DNA of 64,000 nucleotides, taken from NCBI RefSeq assembly GCF_027595985.1, contig NC_073305.1:113835759-113899758 (forward strand). Reading direction: 5' to 3'. Position numbers and translations under genes: made by a program. The notes under the pieces are model-generated. The model searched no databases and was not told where the DNA came from. It saw nothing but the letters and a program-made list of their open reading frames with translations. Of this stretch, positions 32,958 to 45,159 are shown piece by piece (position 1 is the first letter of the stretch; each line of letters starts with the position of its first letter). The stretch is from Sorex araneus. Taxonomy: Eukaryota; Chordata; Mammalia; Eulipotyphla; Soricidae.

Positions 32958-33099
32958 CCAGGCATAAAATTTTTATTAAATGGTCATTTGTGCCTTTTAT
33001 TTCTGAGATGAACGTAGTAGAATTGAAACTAACTTGAGGAGTTAAAAGCATTCCAACAGAATTGTCCTAAATGAATTAAAAAGGTTAAAAGTGATTTGT

Positions 33100-33540
33100 T
33101 GTGGTGGGAGTGATAGTACAGTATGTTTTCCTTGCATGTGACTGACCCAGATCTGATTCCCAGATTTGATCCCCCTGTATAAGTCCCCCCAGACACCACC
33201 AGGAGAGAGTCCTAAGTACATAGAGAAGTAAGCACCATAGGATTTGCCTCTTCCAAAAAAAAGAAAAAAGAAAATAGATGTTTGTTTGATGTTTGTTGAC
33301 AGCATTATGTAATAAAGTGCAATGACTTTATGAATCCATGAGTTGTGACTCTTAGCGGTCATTTATCTGCTTGTGATTACAACTGTTTTTGTTTCAGGAC
33401 CACACCTCGCAGTACCCAGGGCTAATTCCTGGCTCAGGCATCACTACTGGTGGTGCGTGGGGGACCATATGGGATGCCAGGTATCAAATTTGGGTTTGCC
33501 ACATGCAAGGCACTAACAGAACTATTGCTCCTGCCCTCAT
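33100..33540. mobile_element. Two SOR SINEs, head-to-head order plus/minus
   Basis: 33,100-33,265 plus (GTGGGAGTGATAGTACAGTA..CACCACCAGGAGAG) and 33,393-33,540 minus (CAGGACCACACCTCGCAGTACC..GGGGGACCATATGGGATGCC). Both diverged. Confidence 0.75.
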
Positions 33541-34159
33541 GATTACAAGTGTGATATACTCAATAATTTTGTCCATTTTTTTATATAAGCCATGTTTCCC
33601 AAAGTGGGCAGCACACACTGGAATGATGTTGAGACAGGTAGCCTTAGGGAGCAGGTGGAGGTAACTATTTGTTCACTTACAGTAGATTTCCAATAACACC
33701 TTTTTTTTCCCCCTGAAAAGGAGGTGGTGGGCCTCCTTTTATAAACGAGTGTGGAAACAGCTAAAAAGAGCAGCACTTCTTATCTGGGTGTTGTACTTCC
33801 CCCACTTGAGGGTCTTTCTTTTTGGTCATTTTGGACTAGGGGTTAGTAGTTTAGTCATTACTAAATGATTTGATTTTGATACTGACATGAGCATGATATT
33901 GACATTCAGGGTTATGAATGCTGATTTTCCTAGTGATCAGGGTAATTCTAGAATATTGAAATTATCCCTTTGACTAACAATAGTACCTTTTGAGAAAAGC
34001 TGATCAGAAAGAAAAACACTGCAGCAATCTAATCAGTTTGGTATACCTTTTTCATATTAATATAGTGTATGAAAACAATTTAGAATAAGTAGGGCTGAAT
34101 GCGTTTAAACTATTTGCTAATTTATACTGAATTTGAGAGTTCAAGGAAATATGTACTTT

Positions 34160-34275
34160 CTTGGACTGGGCTGAGTGCATGCAGTGCATGTGGGAGGCCT
34201 GGGTTCTTCCTCATGGTAACCCAGTACTATCAGGAGAAAACCCCAGGCACAGCCAGGTGTGGCCTCAAAGCTAAG
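34160..34275 (+). mobile_element. Diverged SOR fragment
   Basis: GCAGTGCATGTGGGAGGCCTGG..CCCCAGGCACAGCCAGGTG; head lost. Confidence 0.6.
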
Positions 34276-34421
34276 AGAAGTTCTGCTTTCTTACCAGAAA
34301 TCATTAGCAATTACAATGGGGCTCTTTAATCGGGGTTTCCCTTTCCTTGATTTACCCTTACCCGTTATCTGTCAACCATGGTATGAGACTGTGTATAATT
34401 AGAGAAACCACAGGGGTAACT

Positions 34422-34611
34422 TACTTTTTTTTTTTTTTTTTTTTTTTGGTTTTTGGGTCACACCCAGCAATGCTCAGGGTTACTCCTGGCTCTGCATGTA
34501 GGAATTATTCCTGGTGGTGCTTGGGAGACCATATGGAATTCCAGGGATCGAACTCTGGGCTGGCCACGTTCAAGGCAAATGCCCTATCCGCTGTACTATT
34601 GCTCCGGCCCC
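34422..34611 (-). mobile_element. SOR SINE, near full length
   Basis: 23-T A-tail, then GTCACACCCAGCAATGCTCA and GCTGTACTATTGCTCCGGCC; one-base deletion in the CAGGGTTACTCC block. Confidence 0.93.
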
Positions 34612-34899
34612 TACATGGATAACTTTCATTGTAGAACATTGCTGTATAGTGTTATTGTTAAATTCTTACTGTGCTTGATTTGTAAATCAAACTTCACCAT
34701 TAGGTTTAGTTATGGTGTCTCCTTGTCACTCTCCTGAAAAGGAGGCATCATCTCACACCCTGGGGTTCTTAAAATGAACCTTAGGAGGAGGGTGGGGGTC
34801 ATGTTGGTAGGGCTATTGTACTTAAACTGTTCACCTTGACTGGGTTTAAAATGCTAGGAAACTCGGCATACTTAATTGTCCTAATTAAAACTGAGGTTT

Positions 34900-35035
34900 G
34901 AGGACTGGGGAGATAGCTCAGGGAGCTGGAGTGCAGGTTTTGCTTGTAGGCGCCCCAGCACTGTGTATTGTGTGTGTGTGTGTGTGTACATGCGTGCATG
35001 CCCTCTTCATCCCCCTCCCCCAAAAGCAAAAAGCA
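34900..35035 (+). mobile_element. Diverged SOR fragment with (TG)n
   Basis: GGACTGGGGAGATAGCTCAGG head and CCCCCAAAAGCAAAAAGC tail enclose a (TG)n tract at 34,968-34,987. Confidence 0.6.
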
Positions 35036-35611
35036 AAAGCAGATATTTGATCTTTTGACGTAATTAAAATCCTATACTTACTGAAGACAGCATTTAATAC
35101 TAGTACTAGGTTCAGGTGGTGGCAGGGCATGTAAGATACATGTACTGTACATTCCCTGCTACCATCTAAACCTAGTTCTTGTGTTAAATCCTATCTTCAA
35201 TAGCAGGGGATGTAAAATACAGGAGATTTAGTAGAGTATACATGAATAAGGTAATGAATAACGTAAGATTTAAGTATTCAAGACAGATTTAAAATTTAAG
35301 TATTCAAGACAGTTGAAGAGACGTCAAAAGGCAGCATATCATTTATAACTAAACACATTTGCTATATGTTTTATTCCCCTGTAATTGAAAATATAGTACA
35401 TAGAACTGGCTTTTAAACATTCAAGCACCAAGCCGACAGGGTACGAGAAAATAACTTGATCTTCCCATCCCAGGGATACTGTTTGTTCTTTAAAAGTTAG
35501 ATGAGATCCTACTGTATACCACATATTAATTTCCCCCCCAACATGTATCTGAAATCTTTCATGTTCATGTGCCAGAAGTTTCAAATTGTATGCTATGGCT
35601 GTCTTTATTTG

Positions 35612-36225
35612 TTTACTTTTGGTTTGGGGACTATACCTGTGGGTTCTCAGGGGATACTCCCTGCTCATAAGGGGCGATTTGCCCAAGGAGTGCTCAGGGA
35701 ACCCTGTAGAATCAAATGTGTGAACTCCTTGCATAGAAAACTTTAAGTTCAACAAGCTAACTTTAGTTTTTAGTTATGGGGATCAGACCTAGGGATCTTA
35801 ATTTTATGTTTAGTGATTTCAAATAAGACAATTAAGAGTTCAGAATAGGAGTAAACACTTTAGGCTTATTAGTAGTCTTTATGGAAGAAGTAGGATTTAA
35901 ACTGGAACTTGGTACTTATTAGCGTTTCATTGGCACAAGAGACAAAATAACCGTGCTGTGTAAATTATATATTTAATTTTTTTAAATTTTATTTGATCTG
36001 TTTGATATTGAGATCATATATGTATGTGTGTGTGTATGTGTGTGTGTGTATATGATTTTGGGGCCACACCTAGCAGTGCTCAGGGGATTTTCTGGCTCTA
36101 TACTCAGGTATCTCAGGTATTACTCCTGGTGGTGCTTGGGGGACCATATTGGATGTCAGGGATGGAACCCAGTGTCAGCTGCATTGCATGCAAGGACCTA
36201 TCAACCTACTATCTCTCAAACCCCC
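35612..36225 (-). mobile_element. Two diverged SOR SINEs, second next to (GT)n
   Basis: 35,612-35,735 (GGGGACTATACCTGTGGGTTC) and 36,050-36,225 (GGGGCCACACCTAGCAGTGCTC) with (GT)n at 36,022-36,050 where the A-tail would be. Confidence 0.7.
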
Positions 36226-36293
36226 AAAACTTTAGCACTCATTATGATGACTACTTTGAAAATGTTTAAGCTTTTTTCCTTAAGAACTGGAGG

Positions 36294-36296
<3 letters not shown>

Positions 36297-36357
<61 letters not shown>

Positions 36358-36505
36358 AGAGGAGAAGAGAAGAGAAGAGAAGAGAGAAGAGAGAGAGAGA
36401 ATGGAGGGGCACATCTATCACAGTGCTCAGGGGACCTTGAGTGCTGGAGCTCGAACCTGGGGCTACAGCTTGTGCCTTAGCCTTTTGAGCTATCTTCCTG
36501 GCTTT
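36297..36505 (-). repeat. (GA)n/(AGAAG)n tract followed by SOR fragment
   Basis: About 27 GA units (36,297-36,352), then AGAAG/AGAGA variants to 36,400, then a short SOR fragment (CAGTGCTCAGGGGACC..GAGCTATC). Confidence 0.85.
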
Positions 36506-37007
36506 GGCCTTTTCCCTTTTATTCTTAATTTTTAAAAATAGAAGCTAGCACAGTGTTGGAGGGCGTAGGTATGCACTACACACTTGCGCTTTATCCCAGG
36601 CCCCTTAAAAACTAGACTTTTCTTTTGATTACTAGAGGATATCGTAAGTTAATTTGTAGAACACTTGAAAAGAAAAGATGACTTGCTTGTTAATTAGTGA
36701 TAATTACTTTAGGCATTGAGGGAGTAATAAGTCATTTTAACTTTAAAAGTTTAGATAATGCTCAGGGGAAATAACTTTTTAAATGTTCATAATTAGTATG
36801 ATTGTGTGCTGGAGATATTAAATCTCACTTTCCAGAAGACGCTTATATCAATTTTTGTGAAGGAACTACCAAATTTTGGTTGCTTTCTTGATATCTCTTG
36901 GTCCTAATTCAAAATGGGGAAGGAGGAAATGTATTCTGTAATTGCCCTTCAGAATATTTTACACATGTAGTTCTCAAGGGATACTTTGAAAGTATATATT
37001 CTGGGTC

Positions 37008-37846
37008 AGGGAAATAGCTCAACAGTTGACCTTATGCTTTGCTTTTGGAGACTCAGTTTCAGTCTCTTGTATCACATGGTCCCTGAAGAATCATTCGAGC
37101 ACTGAACTGGGAGTAGTCTTTGAGCACTTCAGGCTGATATCCTAGCCCTTTTCTCACCCTCCAGAACAAGAAAATAACACATGAACTCTCTGAATACAGC
37201 TAGAGATTCTTTCAAAATTGAGAAATGCTTACAATAGCTAAGACACTTGCCTTGCATGCAACTGACCTGGGTTCAATCCCTGACATCCCATATAGTCCCC
37301 AAGCCTCACTGAGAGTGATTCCTGAGCACAGAGCCACAGAATTAATCCCTGAGCTCTGCAGGGTATGGCCCCAACAACAAAAACAGCTATTTTTATTTAG
37401 TAATATAAGACACAATCTTTGATTTTTCTTTTGGTATTTGTTCTGTATCAGTTATTGCCAGGTAACAAAGTACTAAAAAATGTGACAACTTTAAAACAAT
37501 ATCTTTTTATTACTATTTTCAAGTATTAATATTTAATTCTTCCTGAGAACTTTTGGAACAGATGTAGATTATCTAATTTCATCTTACTTTTCCCCCAAAT
37601 CACCTTCATCTCAGGTATTCTCTGAACTTTTCATTTTTTACAGTTAGAAGTGACCGTTTCCTTTGCCAAGTGGATTTTTTTTCCCCTTTGTGGGCCACAT
37701 TTGGCAGTGCCATGGAGTTACTTCTGACTGCACTCAGGAATTAACTCCAGGAGGTGCTCGGGGGACTACCTTTTTTGCCAGGGATCGAACCCAGTCGATT
37801 GTGTGAAAGGCAAATACCCTACCTACTTTGCTATCATCTGGCCCAG
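37008..37846. mobile_element. Three SOR SINEs
   Basis: 37,008-37,150 (plus, old), 37,218-37,388 (plus; CTTGCCTTGCATGCAACTGACC..CCCCAACAACAAAAAC) and 37,678-37,846 (minus; GTGGGCCACATTTGGCAGTGCC). Confidence 0.75.
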
Positions 37847-38529
37847 TGAAGTGGATCTTTTTATTTATGCGCTGGATTCCCAGACTTTCAGAGAATCTTT
37901 ACACTTCTTTATGTGTTTATCTCTTTTTCACTATTCTTTTCATATATAATCCTATTATATATTTCGCTTTATTGGTTGTCAACAGATTTTTCGTCTCCCC
38001 GCATAAGAGATTTCTGAAAAGTTTGATCCTTTACACTGCATGATTTTTGCAGTATAATTGTGAATGAGCACTGAGCTAGTATTAGCTCCCTGCACCACAG
38101 GGTGTGGCCTCCAAACCAGAAAACAAACTTTTCTTTATTGCTTTGTAATCTTCATTGTTAGACTTCTTGGAAAGGAGCCATGTTGGAATATAGATGCTGC
38201 CCCTCAATACAGTGGAAGATGTAATACATTGACTGCAGACACAAAGAGTAATGGAGCAATTTATCATACTACTTCATGTGCCTGTTCATGGTTTTTGGGA
38301 AATTCAGTTTTCAACATTTCAAAAAAAAATGATGAACTTTTATGTTGAACTAAGAATACTTAGCTCTTCATTGGACTCAATATTGGACTCATTGTGGCTA
38401 TAGGCTGATGCGACTGCCTACTAACTAACCTTGTCATTTTAAAGTGTTTGTGACCCCATCTTCCTTCAATTTATACTAATCTGGTTCACCTATCTTTGTG
38501 ACTACTCCTTAGTTGTCTTTTCTTTGTTT

Positions 38530-38684
38530 TTATTTGGGGGCAATTCCCACTTTCTCCTGGCTCTGAGCTAAGGAATCACTCCTAGTGTGCTTGGGATATC
38601 AACTGGGGTGCTGGGGATCAAACCTGAGTCAGCCTCATGCAAGGCAACTACTGCCTTGCCCATGTACTATCGCTCTGGACCCCT
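38530..38684 (-). mobile_element. SOR SINE
   Basis: GGGGGCAATTCCCACTTTCTCC..GGGGATCAAACCTGAGTCAGCC..TACTATCGCTCTGGACC; moderately diverged. Confidence 0.8.
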
Positions 38685-39039
38685 TGGTTGTCTTTACTGA
38701 CAGATTCTTTTACCTGCCTAAAGTACACAGGAATATTAGCTAAAATTAACAATTGAGATAACTAGATCATAATTTCTGAATTTTTGCTGTTATTTTGCAT
38801 TGTCTTTTATTCTTGATCAGTCACATGAGTAGCTGTTAACCATTTTCCTTACCTTTTCATCACATCCAAGGTAGAACTCTCATCAGGCAATGTTCATGAT
38901 ACCCTTGTGGATAAGTCAAGTCTTTCTAGTCAGTATTCGTTCTGACAGCATTGTCTGTCTGCCACTCACTGTGGATAAGGTTTGTGTCTATTCTTCTGGA
39001 TCTTGCTCTTAGCTCGTCATTCCTATTTCCAACCAACTG

Positions 39040-39330
39040 TGAACAAGAACTTCCTCATTGAATGTTTTGGTAGGTACTTCTAATAAATCAGATCTAATAT
39101 TGAACCTTCTCCCTCTTCTTTCTACACTTCCTTATGCCTAACTTGAAACCTTATAGGTACAGGTGATATTTCTCTCTATCTCCACAAAGTCACTTTTGAT
39201 GCCTTGAAACATTCTTAGTTTGTCTTTTTCTAACCTCCTGTGTCCAGTCACCAGTCTCTGTCCATTTTAATCCTGTCTCCTGTATCCTCTTTTGGTCAGA
39301 TCTGATGTCAATGTGACTTAGTTTCTTTCC
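39040..39330 (+). mobile_element. Possible L2 LINE fragment
   Basis: CT-rich sequence with CCAGTCACCAGTCTCTGTCC and ATCCTGTCTCCTGTATCCTC, similar to the 3' coding end of ancient L2 elements. By eye only. Confidence 0.35.
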
Positions 39331-39644
39331 ACAGGAAAATCCACCAGTTTTTGTTCTTTTTCCCCATGAACCTTCTTTTTTGTCTTTCGTTCTCCAGTCT
39401 TATGTATCATCATTAGACTATCAGTTACTACTTCAAAGCACAGATAACTGTCTCACTGTTTCAGAGCACAGCTAACTTTTTCACCCTCTTTAAAGAATGG
39501 GAAAATTGTACATTGTTGAATTCAGATTCTGGTTTAAACACCATACGTTCAAATTCTGGCTCTGCTATATTCTATCTATGACTTCAGTTTAATTGATGAT
39601 AGTATCTCATGGAGTTGTGAGGGTTAAATAAGACCTTGGATGGG

Positions 39645-39835
39645 GCTACAAAGAGTACAGCGGTGGGGGGAGGAGGGGTGTTTGGTGGTTGCCTTGCATG
39701 CAGCCAGCCCAGGTTCAATCTCTGGTATTTCGTATGGTCTCCTGAGTCCTGCCAGGAGTAATGCCTGATCGCAGTCAGGAGTAACCCCTGAGCACTGCCA
39801 GGTATACCCCCTAACAGAACAGAACCAAACCAAAT
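39645..39835 (+). mobile_element. SOR SINE, modified body
   Basis: GTTGCCTTGCATGCAGCCAGCC..CTCCTGAGTCCTGCCAGGAG..ACCCCTGAGCACTGCCAGGT, with a G-rich insertion in the head. Confidence 0.8.
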
Positions 39836-40004
39836 AAGACCTTGATATGGTGCCAATCATAACAGTAAGTAAATGTAAAATACCCTTTCCATGAGGAATA
39901 AAATTAAAGCTAAGGATTTTCATGATATGGGTTCTAATTCTATAATCTGATTCATTGGCAATCGTATCATTTCTTTGTAGCCTTGGGACTTCATAGTGTT
40001 CTGG

Positions 40005-40070
40005 GTGTGTGTGTGTGTGTCTGTGTGTGTGTGTGTGTGTGTGTCTGTGTGTGTCTGTGTGTCTGTGTGT
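40005..40070 (+). repeat. (GT)n microsatellite
   Basis: About 30 GT units with CTGT interruptions. Confidence 0.97.
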
Positions 40071-40324
40071 AAAAAGCAAGGTAGTTTTTATTAAATGAAA
40101 CTTGCAACTTGCTTAGAAAGATGAGAGGAGAGAAGCAGCAGAATTGTGCTCCAGAGAGAACACTGGATTCTCCAGAGTTTGAAAATAAGCAAAGGTACAT
40201 TGACATAAGCAGGCAAGATGCCGTTATTGAAGAGCAACATATAGTCTGTTTTCATAGTTCATCTTCCATGACTGTTGTACTTTTGCTTCAGTTTTCTCTT
40301 TTTGATTTTCTTCCTTTTTAGCTT

Positions 40325-40697
40325 AAATACCCAGGGCCTATTCCCAGCAGTGCTCAGTGGGGCCATGTGATGCTGGGGATTGAGCTCTGGTTTTCACACA
40401 TTCTAGGCACCCCAGCTCCTGTGTTTGCTTGATATAAAACCATTTCTTTGTCTCTATTTCCTCTATGTCAGAATATATCAAATGACTACATTTTTTATGA
40501 GACTTCTTTTTTCTTTTCTTTTTTTTTTTTTGCTTTTTGGGTCACACCCGGCAATGCACAGGGGTCACTCTTGACTCATGCACTCAGGAATTACCCCTGG
40601 CGATGCTCAGGGTACCATATGGGATGCTGGGATTCAAACCCAAGTTGGCCACGTACAAGGCAAATGCCCTACCCGCTGTGCAATCACTTCAGCCCCT
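40325..40697 (-). mobile_element. SOR fragment and near-full SOR SINE (CATGAGCC variant)
   Basis: 40,325-40,415 is a short old fragment. 40,505-40,697 is a good copy with T-rich tail side, GTCACACCCGGCAATGCACA and the variant GACTCATGCACTCAGG. Confidence 0.9.
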
Positions 40698-40977
40698 TGA
40701 TGAGGCTTTTCTATACTCTGTGAATTTTGTGATATTGCCCTCTTTATGATATAGCCCTCTTTTTTTTTTTAACTGTGTATTCTTGTCTTTATCATAGTTT
40801 CTCTGTATTATAATTGTGTGTGTTTGTACATCTTCCTCCCAACTTGGAATCTTAAAAACAGGGGCCATGCTTTATTTTACTGAATCTTTAAAATATTAAA
40901 ATCTTATTGGAATGATTTTTTTCTTGAAAAGATGGTTTTAATTGTTGGGGAACAGAGGTGTTTAATTTTCTGTTCTT

Positions 40978-41372
40978 GGACTTGAGATACAGCTAAATGA
41001 TTAAGCGTATGTGTTATGTGTGGAAGTTTCAAGTTTAATCCCCAGTACTTTTATGTTCCTCAGTTGCCAATAGGAGTGCTACAAGCACTGAACTTAGAGT
41101 AGGTAGACCAAGAACTGTTGTAATCCAAGAACGGAAAAAAATTTTTTTAATAAAATAAAAATTGTGGTCTGAGAAGACCATTGCTACTGAAACTAAGTTT
41201 CTTCTTGCTAACTCTTGTAAGCTTCCACTCTTGTTTCATCTGTTTTGTTTTTGTTTTTTCAGTCCAGGGAACATACCCAGCAATACTTAGATGACCATGT
41301 TATGTTGTGAATTGAACCTGGGTTCCCGGCATGCATAGCCCTCTAAGTCTTTTGAGCCTTTTCTCTGACCCC
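40978..41372. mobile_element. Two old SOR copies
   Basis: 40,978-41,140 (plus; GGACTTGAGATACAGCTAAA) and 41,258-41,372 (minus; AGGGAACATACCCAGCAATAC..GAATTGAACCTGGG). Confidence 0.6.
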
Positions 41373-41562
41373 TTGTCCCAGTTCTGACATTGGGAATCTA
41401 TATTCAGTGGGATCATTCTGTTTTATCAAATATGTATAGCCCTTATAAACAAAGTCTGGCTATTTAAGTAATTTCTCTTAATAGTTTATGTTAATGTGAT
41501 AGCAGCTGTTGGGGGCAGGGAGAGGAAAGGAAAAGAAGTGTTAAGAATTGAAATTTATTTAA

Positions 41563-41803
41563 TTGCCGTTGTAGCACAACGGCAGGGTGTTTGCCTTGCA
41601 CATGGCCAACCTGGGTTCAATTACTTTCTCTCGGAGAGCCCAGCAAGCTACTGAGAGTATCCCACCTGCACGGCAGACCTTGGCAAGCTACCTGTGTTGT
41701 ATTCTGATATGCCAAAAACAGTAACAACAAGCCTCACAATGGAGACGTTACTGGTGCCCACTCGAGCAAATGGATGAGCAACAGGACAACAGTGCTACAG
41801 TCA
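41563..41803 (+). mobile_element. RTE-tailed SINE, full length
   Basis: Head (GTAGCACAACGGCAGGGTG), B box (GGGTTCAATTAC), GAGAGCCCAGCAAGCTACTG body, ATTCTGATATGCC, and RTE-like end (ATGGAGACGTTACTGGTGCC, CGAGCAAAT) with AGTGCTACAG tail. Confidence 0.9.
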
Positions 41804-41867
41804 AATAAGTGGAATATTTTTTTAAAGCAAGAAAAACAAAGCTTAAATCAAGTAAAACTTATCTTTT

Positions 41868-42022
41868 CTGGTTTTTGGGTCACAGCGTTGCCCAGCATTT
41901 AGTCTGGCTCAGCACTTGGATTACTTCTGGTGGTGCATGGGGAAGACCTATAGGTGTGAGGAGTTGAACTAGGTCAAGTATGTGCAGGGCCTGCACCTTA
42001 AGTGCTGTACTGTTTCCTGGCG
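41868..42022 (-). mobile_element. Old SOR SINE
   Basis: GGTTTTTGGGTCACAGCGTTGC..GGAGTTGAACTAGGTC, diverged. Confidence 0.65.
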
Positions 42023-43970
42023 TTAGTAAAACATTTCCTTATACTTTAGTTGGAATATGTAGGTGTTACTGAAATTTAGGGACCAAGGGAAAGACTGAAT
42101 TCTTTCAGACAAAAGTGCAAGTAGAACAATGAATACAAGTACTTTTCTGTTGTAGGAGAGTTTGAGTAATAGAGTTTGATGTGTTCTTTATTTAGATGTA
42201 GGAATTTCATTCATTTTTAATTTTATTTGGGTAATGTGTGGAAGTTTTGAACGTTATCAGTATATATTTATACACTATAATGAAGGTTTGTTCAGGAAAT
42301 TATTTGATCTCCAGATAGTTCCAAGATCACTTCTTTTGGGGGTCCCTGAGGCTGCTCCCAGCTATATTTGGCCAACCTGGCTGGAAGTTAAGTGCTAAGT
42401 AACCCGAGCCTTGCTGTGCTGGGGACCATCAGGCCCATCCCACTAGTGCTCTGGGACCTCCAGGGCCACAACCCAACCTGCTTGGGGGCGGTGACTGCAT
42501 CCAGCAGTGCATACGGTAGGAGCAGTTCTTTATCAGATTGAGGAAAAACTTCTGCACTTGTGGCATGCTTATCTTCTTCTATGAACATTGTCTGTGTCAG
42601 TGATCTTTATGCTGTTTTTAATTTTTTTCTACCAATAAGCTATTGAATATGAAGCCACTATGGTATTTCTAATTGTAATCATGTGTGTGTATATATACAT
42701 GCACATATACCACTTCAGCATATATATAATTTTTGTCTAGTTATTAAATTTGTGTTCTAGATAAATTTAATAGAAAAAGAGCCCCTTTCCTCTTTATGTA
42801 TTTTATCATGAACTCTGAAAACAACTGTTTATGTTGGTTTATAGCTGAAAATTTCTGAGGTATATTACTAAATAACTTTTTGATTTGCTTACTCCATTTT
42901 TAGAATATTAGATAAGTGACAGTAATAGTCTTATTAGATATATATGGCCTTTTAGTCAAATTCATTGTGACATGTATTTCCAGTTTATTTTTTCAATGAT
43001 GCTTTTACCATTTTTGCAAAGCACCGAGTGGCATTTATCAGATTTCCCTCTCAGGTCCGTATTAACTTTTTATTACTTCTCTGATTATGAAGCTTGATTC
43101 TTTAAGCATTTTTCCTTTTCTTGTCAAACTCTGTCAGTCCAGGTTGCTGAAGGGATTTTATGGAAGGTTCCTTCCCAATCTGCTTCTCTGACAAGCATAT
43201 TTAATTTGGTTGTTTTAGTTTGGGTCTCATGCTTACATGCTGTTGGCTCTGTGATTTAGTTATATACTTCTATCTGAGACTCCTGGCCTTTCTGCCAGGT
43301 GACACCCCTCTGCATTGTCTTACTTCCCTGCCTCCATTTATTTCCTTCCCTGTCCTCTCATTTCTGTAGTTGAGTTGTTAATGTCTTGTTCAAATTACTG
43401 CTGTGGTCCTGGTTTCTTGGTTGGGCTTTTCTGATGTTGTGTGCTAAAAAGAGTTAAACCACATACTGTTATTATGTATTAGGAATTGGAGATTAGTACC
43501 TGTACTTTGTCTCTCATACTCATTTGGCCATCTGCTAGTTCGTAGAAACTAAATTCAGTTGCAAAAACAAACCAAAACAAAAACACCATGATTTTTCCAA
43601 TCACATTTACTCTGGTGTAATTGTAATGGTTCTTAAAAATCATTGATTGCTAAAATGATTTAAATGAGGGAATGGAATTGTTTATGTGTTTCATAGTGAA
43701 ATTATGTATTATATTTCAAGCAGTTGGGAAACAGTAAGAATTTTTTAATCTTGTTAATTAGCAATATTTGGTGGCTTAGATTCCCATATGGAATTTCTTT
43801 TGGAAAAAAATTAGTAAAGAACATCCATGTAAGTTATTTCTTAAAAATTTTAACCTAGGAAGTTAGGTTAAAAGATGCAACACACTCCTAGAGGTTTGGG
43901 ACTGATGAGTGGAGTTGCAGAAGTGCTGGTGTGACTATTTTTACCCCCTCGTTCCTTTCTTTTGCTGTGA
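42023..43970 (+). other. Unique intronic DNA, 1.9 kb
   Basis: No repeat or exon recognised; AT-rich. Confidence 0.5.
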
Positions 43971-43974
43971 TGTT

Positions 43975-44330
43975 GCAGTAACTAGGGGCTTGCACACAGG
44001 CCTGCTGCGAAAGGTGCAAATTATTAATTGCTGAGCTCACGGCTTTCTTCAGGTTGTGGTGCTTACAGACTTAGCCATGGTGCTCACTGAGGCCGAACTC
44101 TCATTGTGGTACTTTTCAGGGGCTGCTGGGATGCTCACATATGTGAACTAATCTATTCCTTAGTTGAGGGGTGTATGCACAAACTGTTGTAGGTACTCGG
44201 TGTACTGTCAAGGGGGTCTTACACTGTTATGATACTGGGGTCTCAAATGGCAATGACACCTGTGCTGGGGATCAAGATTCAGGGATGTAAGACAGGTACT
44301 TTGCTACTGAGCTATCTGGAGGTTTTTATT
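43975..44330 (-). repeat. Older dispersed repeat, copy 1
   Basis: Shares GTTGTGGTGCTTACAGACTT..GCCATGGTGCTCAC with three other places in the window (see copies at 52,990, 55,105 and 57,230). It ends with a SOR-like GGGGATCAAG..GCTACTGAGCTATC. Confidence 0.45.
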
Positions 44331-44774
44331 TTCTTTAAATATTTTATCTTTTTTTGTGCGTGTGCAAGGGAGCCAACCTGAGGCACCGCATATGCATATT
44401 TGCTGAGCCACAGTTCAGCCACAGCCACAGCTGCTGCTTCCGTTTTATGTTTTAATAAAAAGCAATTATGTTTGTGGAGTAACCTCTTATTTTTAAAAAT
44501 GTATTTTTTCTTAATATGTACATGCCCAGTGTTTTTGTAAAGGAAAAAACCCTTTGAAAAAGTAACAAATATGAACCTACCCTCCTGCAGTGGAAAGAAT
44601 GATACTTTATTTACATCTCAGAAGTAGTGAGATTAGTAGAGTGAAATGTACAAGGATCTGAGTTTAATCATTGTAAAGGAAGTTATTACTCTTTGTAATG
44701 ATGAAAGTAATGAGGGTAATGAGTAATACACAATGTGTATATGTATAGTATCTAGATTATAATGTGTGTAGGTA

Positions 44775-45155
44775 GGGAGTAAGATGTTGCCTTGCATCTG
44801 GCTGACCTTCATTTTGATCACTAGGATCACATGGTCCTCCAAACACAGAACCAGGAATAAGCTATTAAAAAAGTTGGGTGTGGCCTCATAGACCCCACCC
44901 CCCATAATGAGGATGAAAATTGCTTATCATATACATTACTTTTAGAGGGGAGTATGTTGGGCCACATACTTTATTATTAATTTGAAAGCAGTAATTTGTA
45001 ACTAAGTTGTTAATCCAGTAATACTTGGGTCTCACTCCTGGTTCTTTGCTTTAGAGGTCAACTCCTGGCAGTGCACAGAAAGGGACCATATGCAGTGTAG
45101 GGGATGGAATTGAGGTTGACCACAGGCAAGGCCAAGTGCTTCAACCAAGGCCCCT
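44775..45155. mobile_element. Two diverged SOR SINEs
   Basis: 44,775-44,905 (plus; TTGCCTTGCATCTGGCTGACC) and 45,010-45,155 (minus; GGTCTCACTCCTGGTTCTTTG..GGGACCATATGCAGTG). Confidence 0.65.
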
Positions 45156-45159
45156 TCAA

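Noticed and set aside
34900..34960. tRNA-like A-box sequences outside SINEs
   Set aside because: GATAGCTCAGGG-type matches are heads of diverged SOR SINEs without cloverleaf 3' halves.
38064..38348. 94-codon plus-strand frame rich in Cys
   Set aside because: No domain or homology recognised and it begins in an old SINE fragment; treated as chance.
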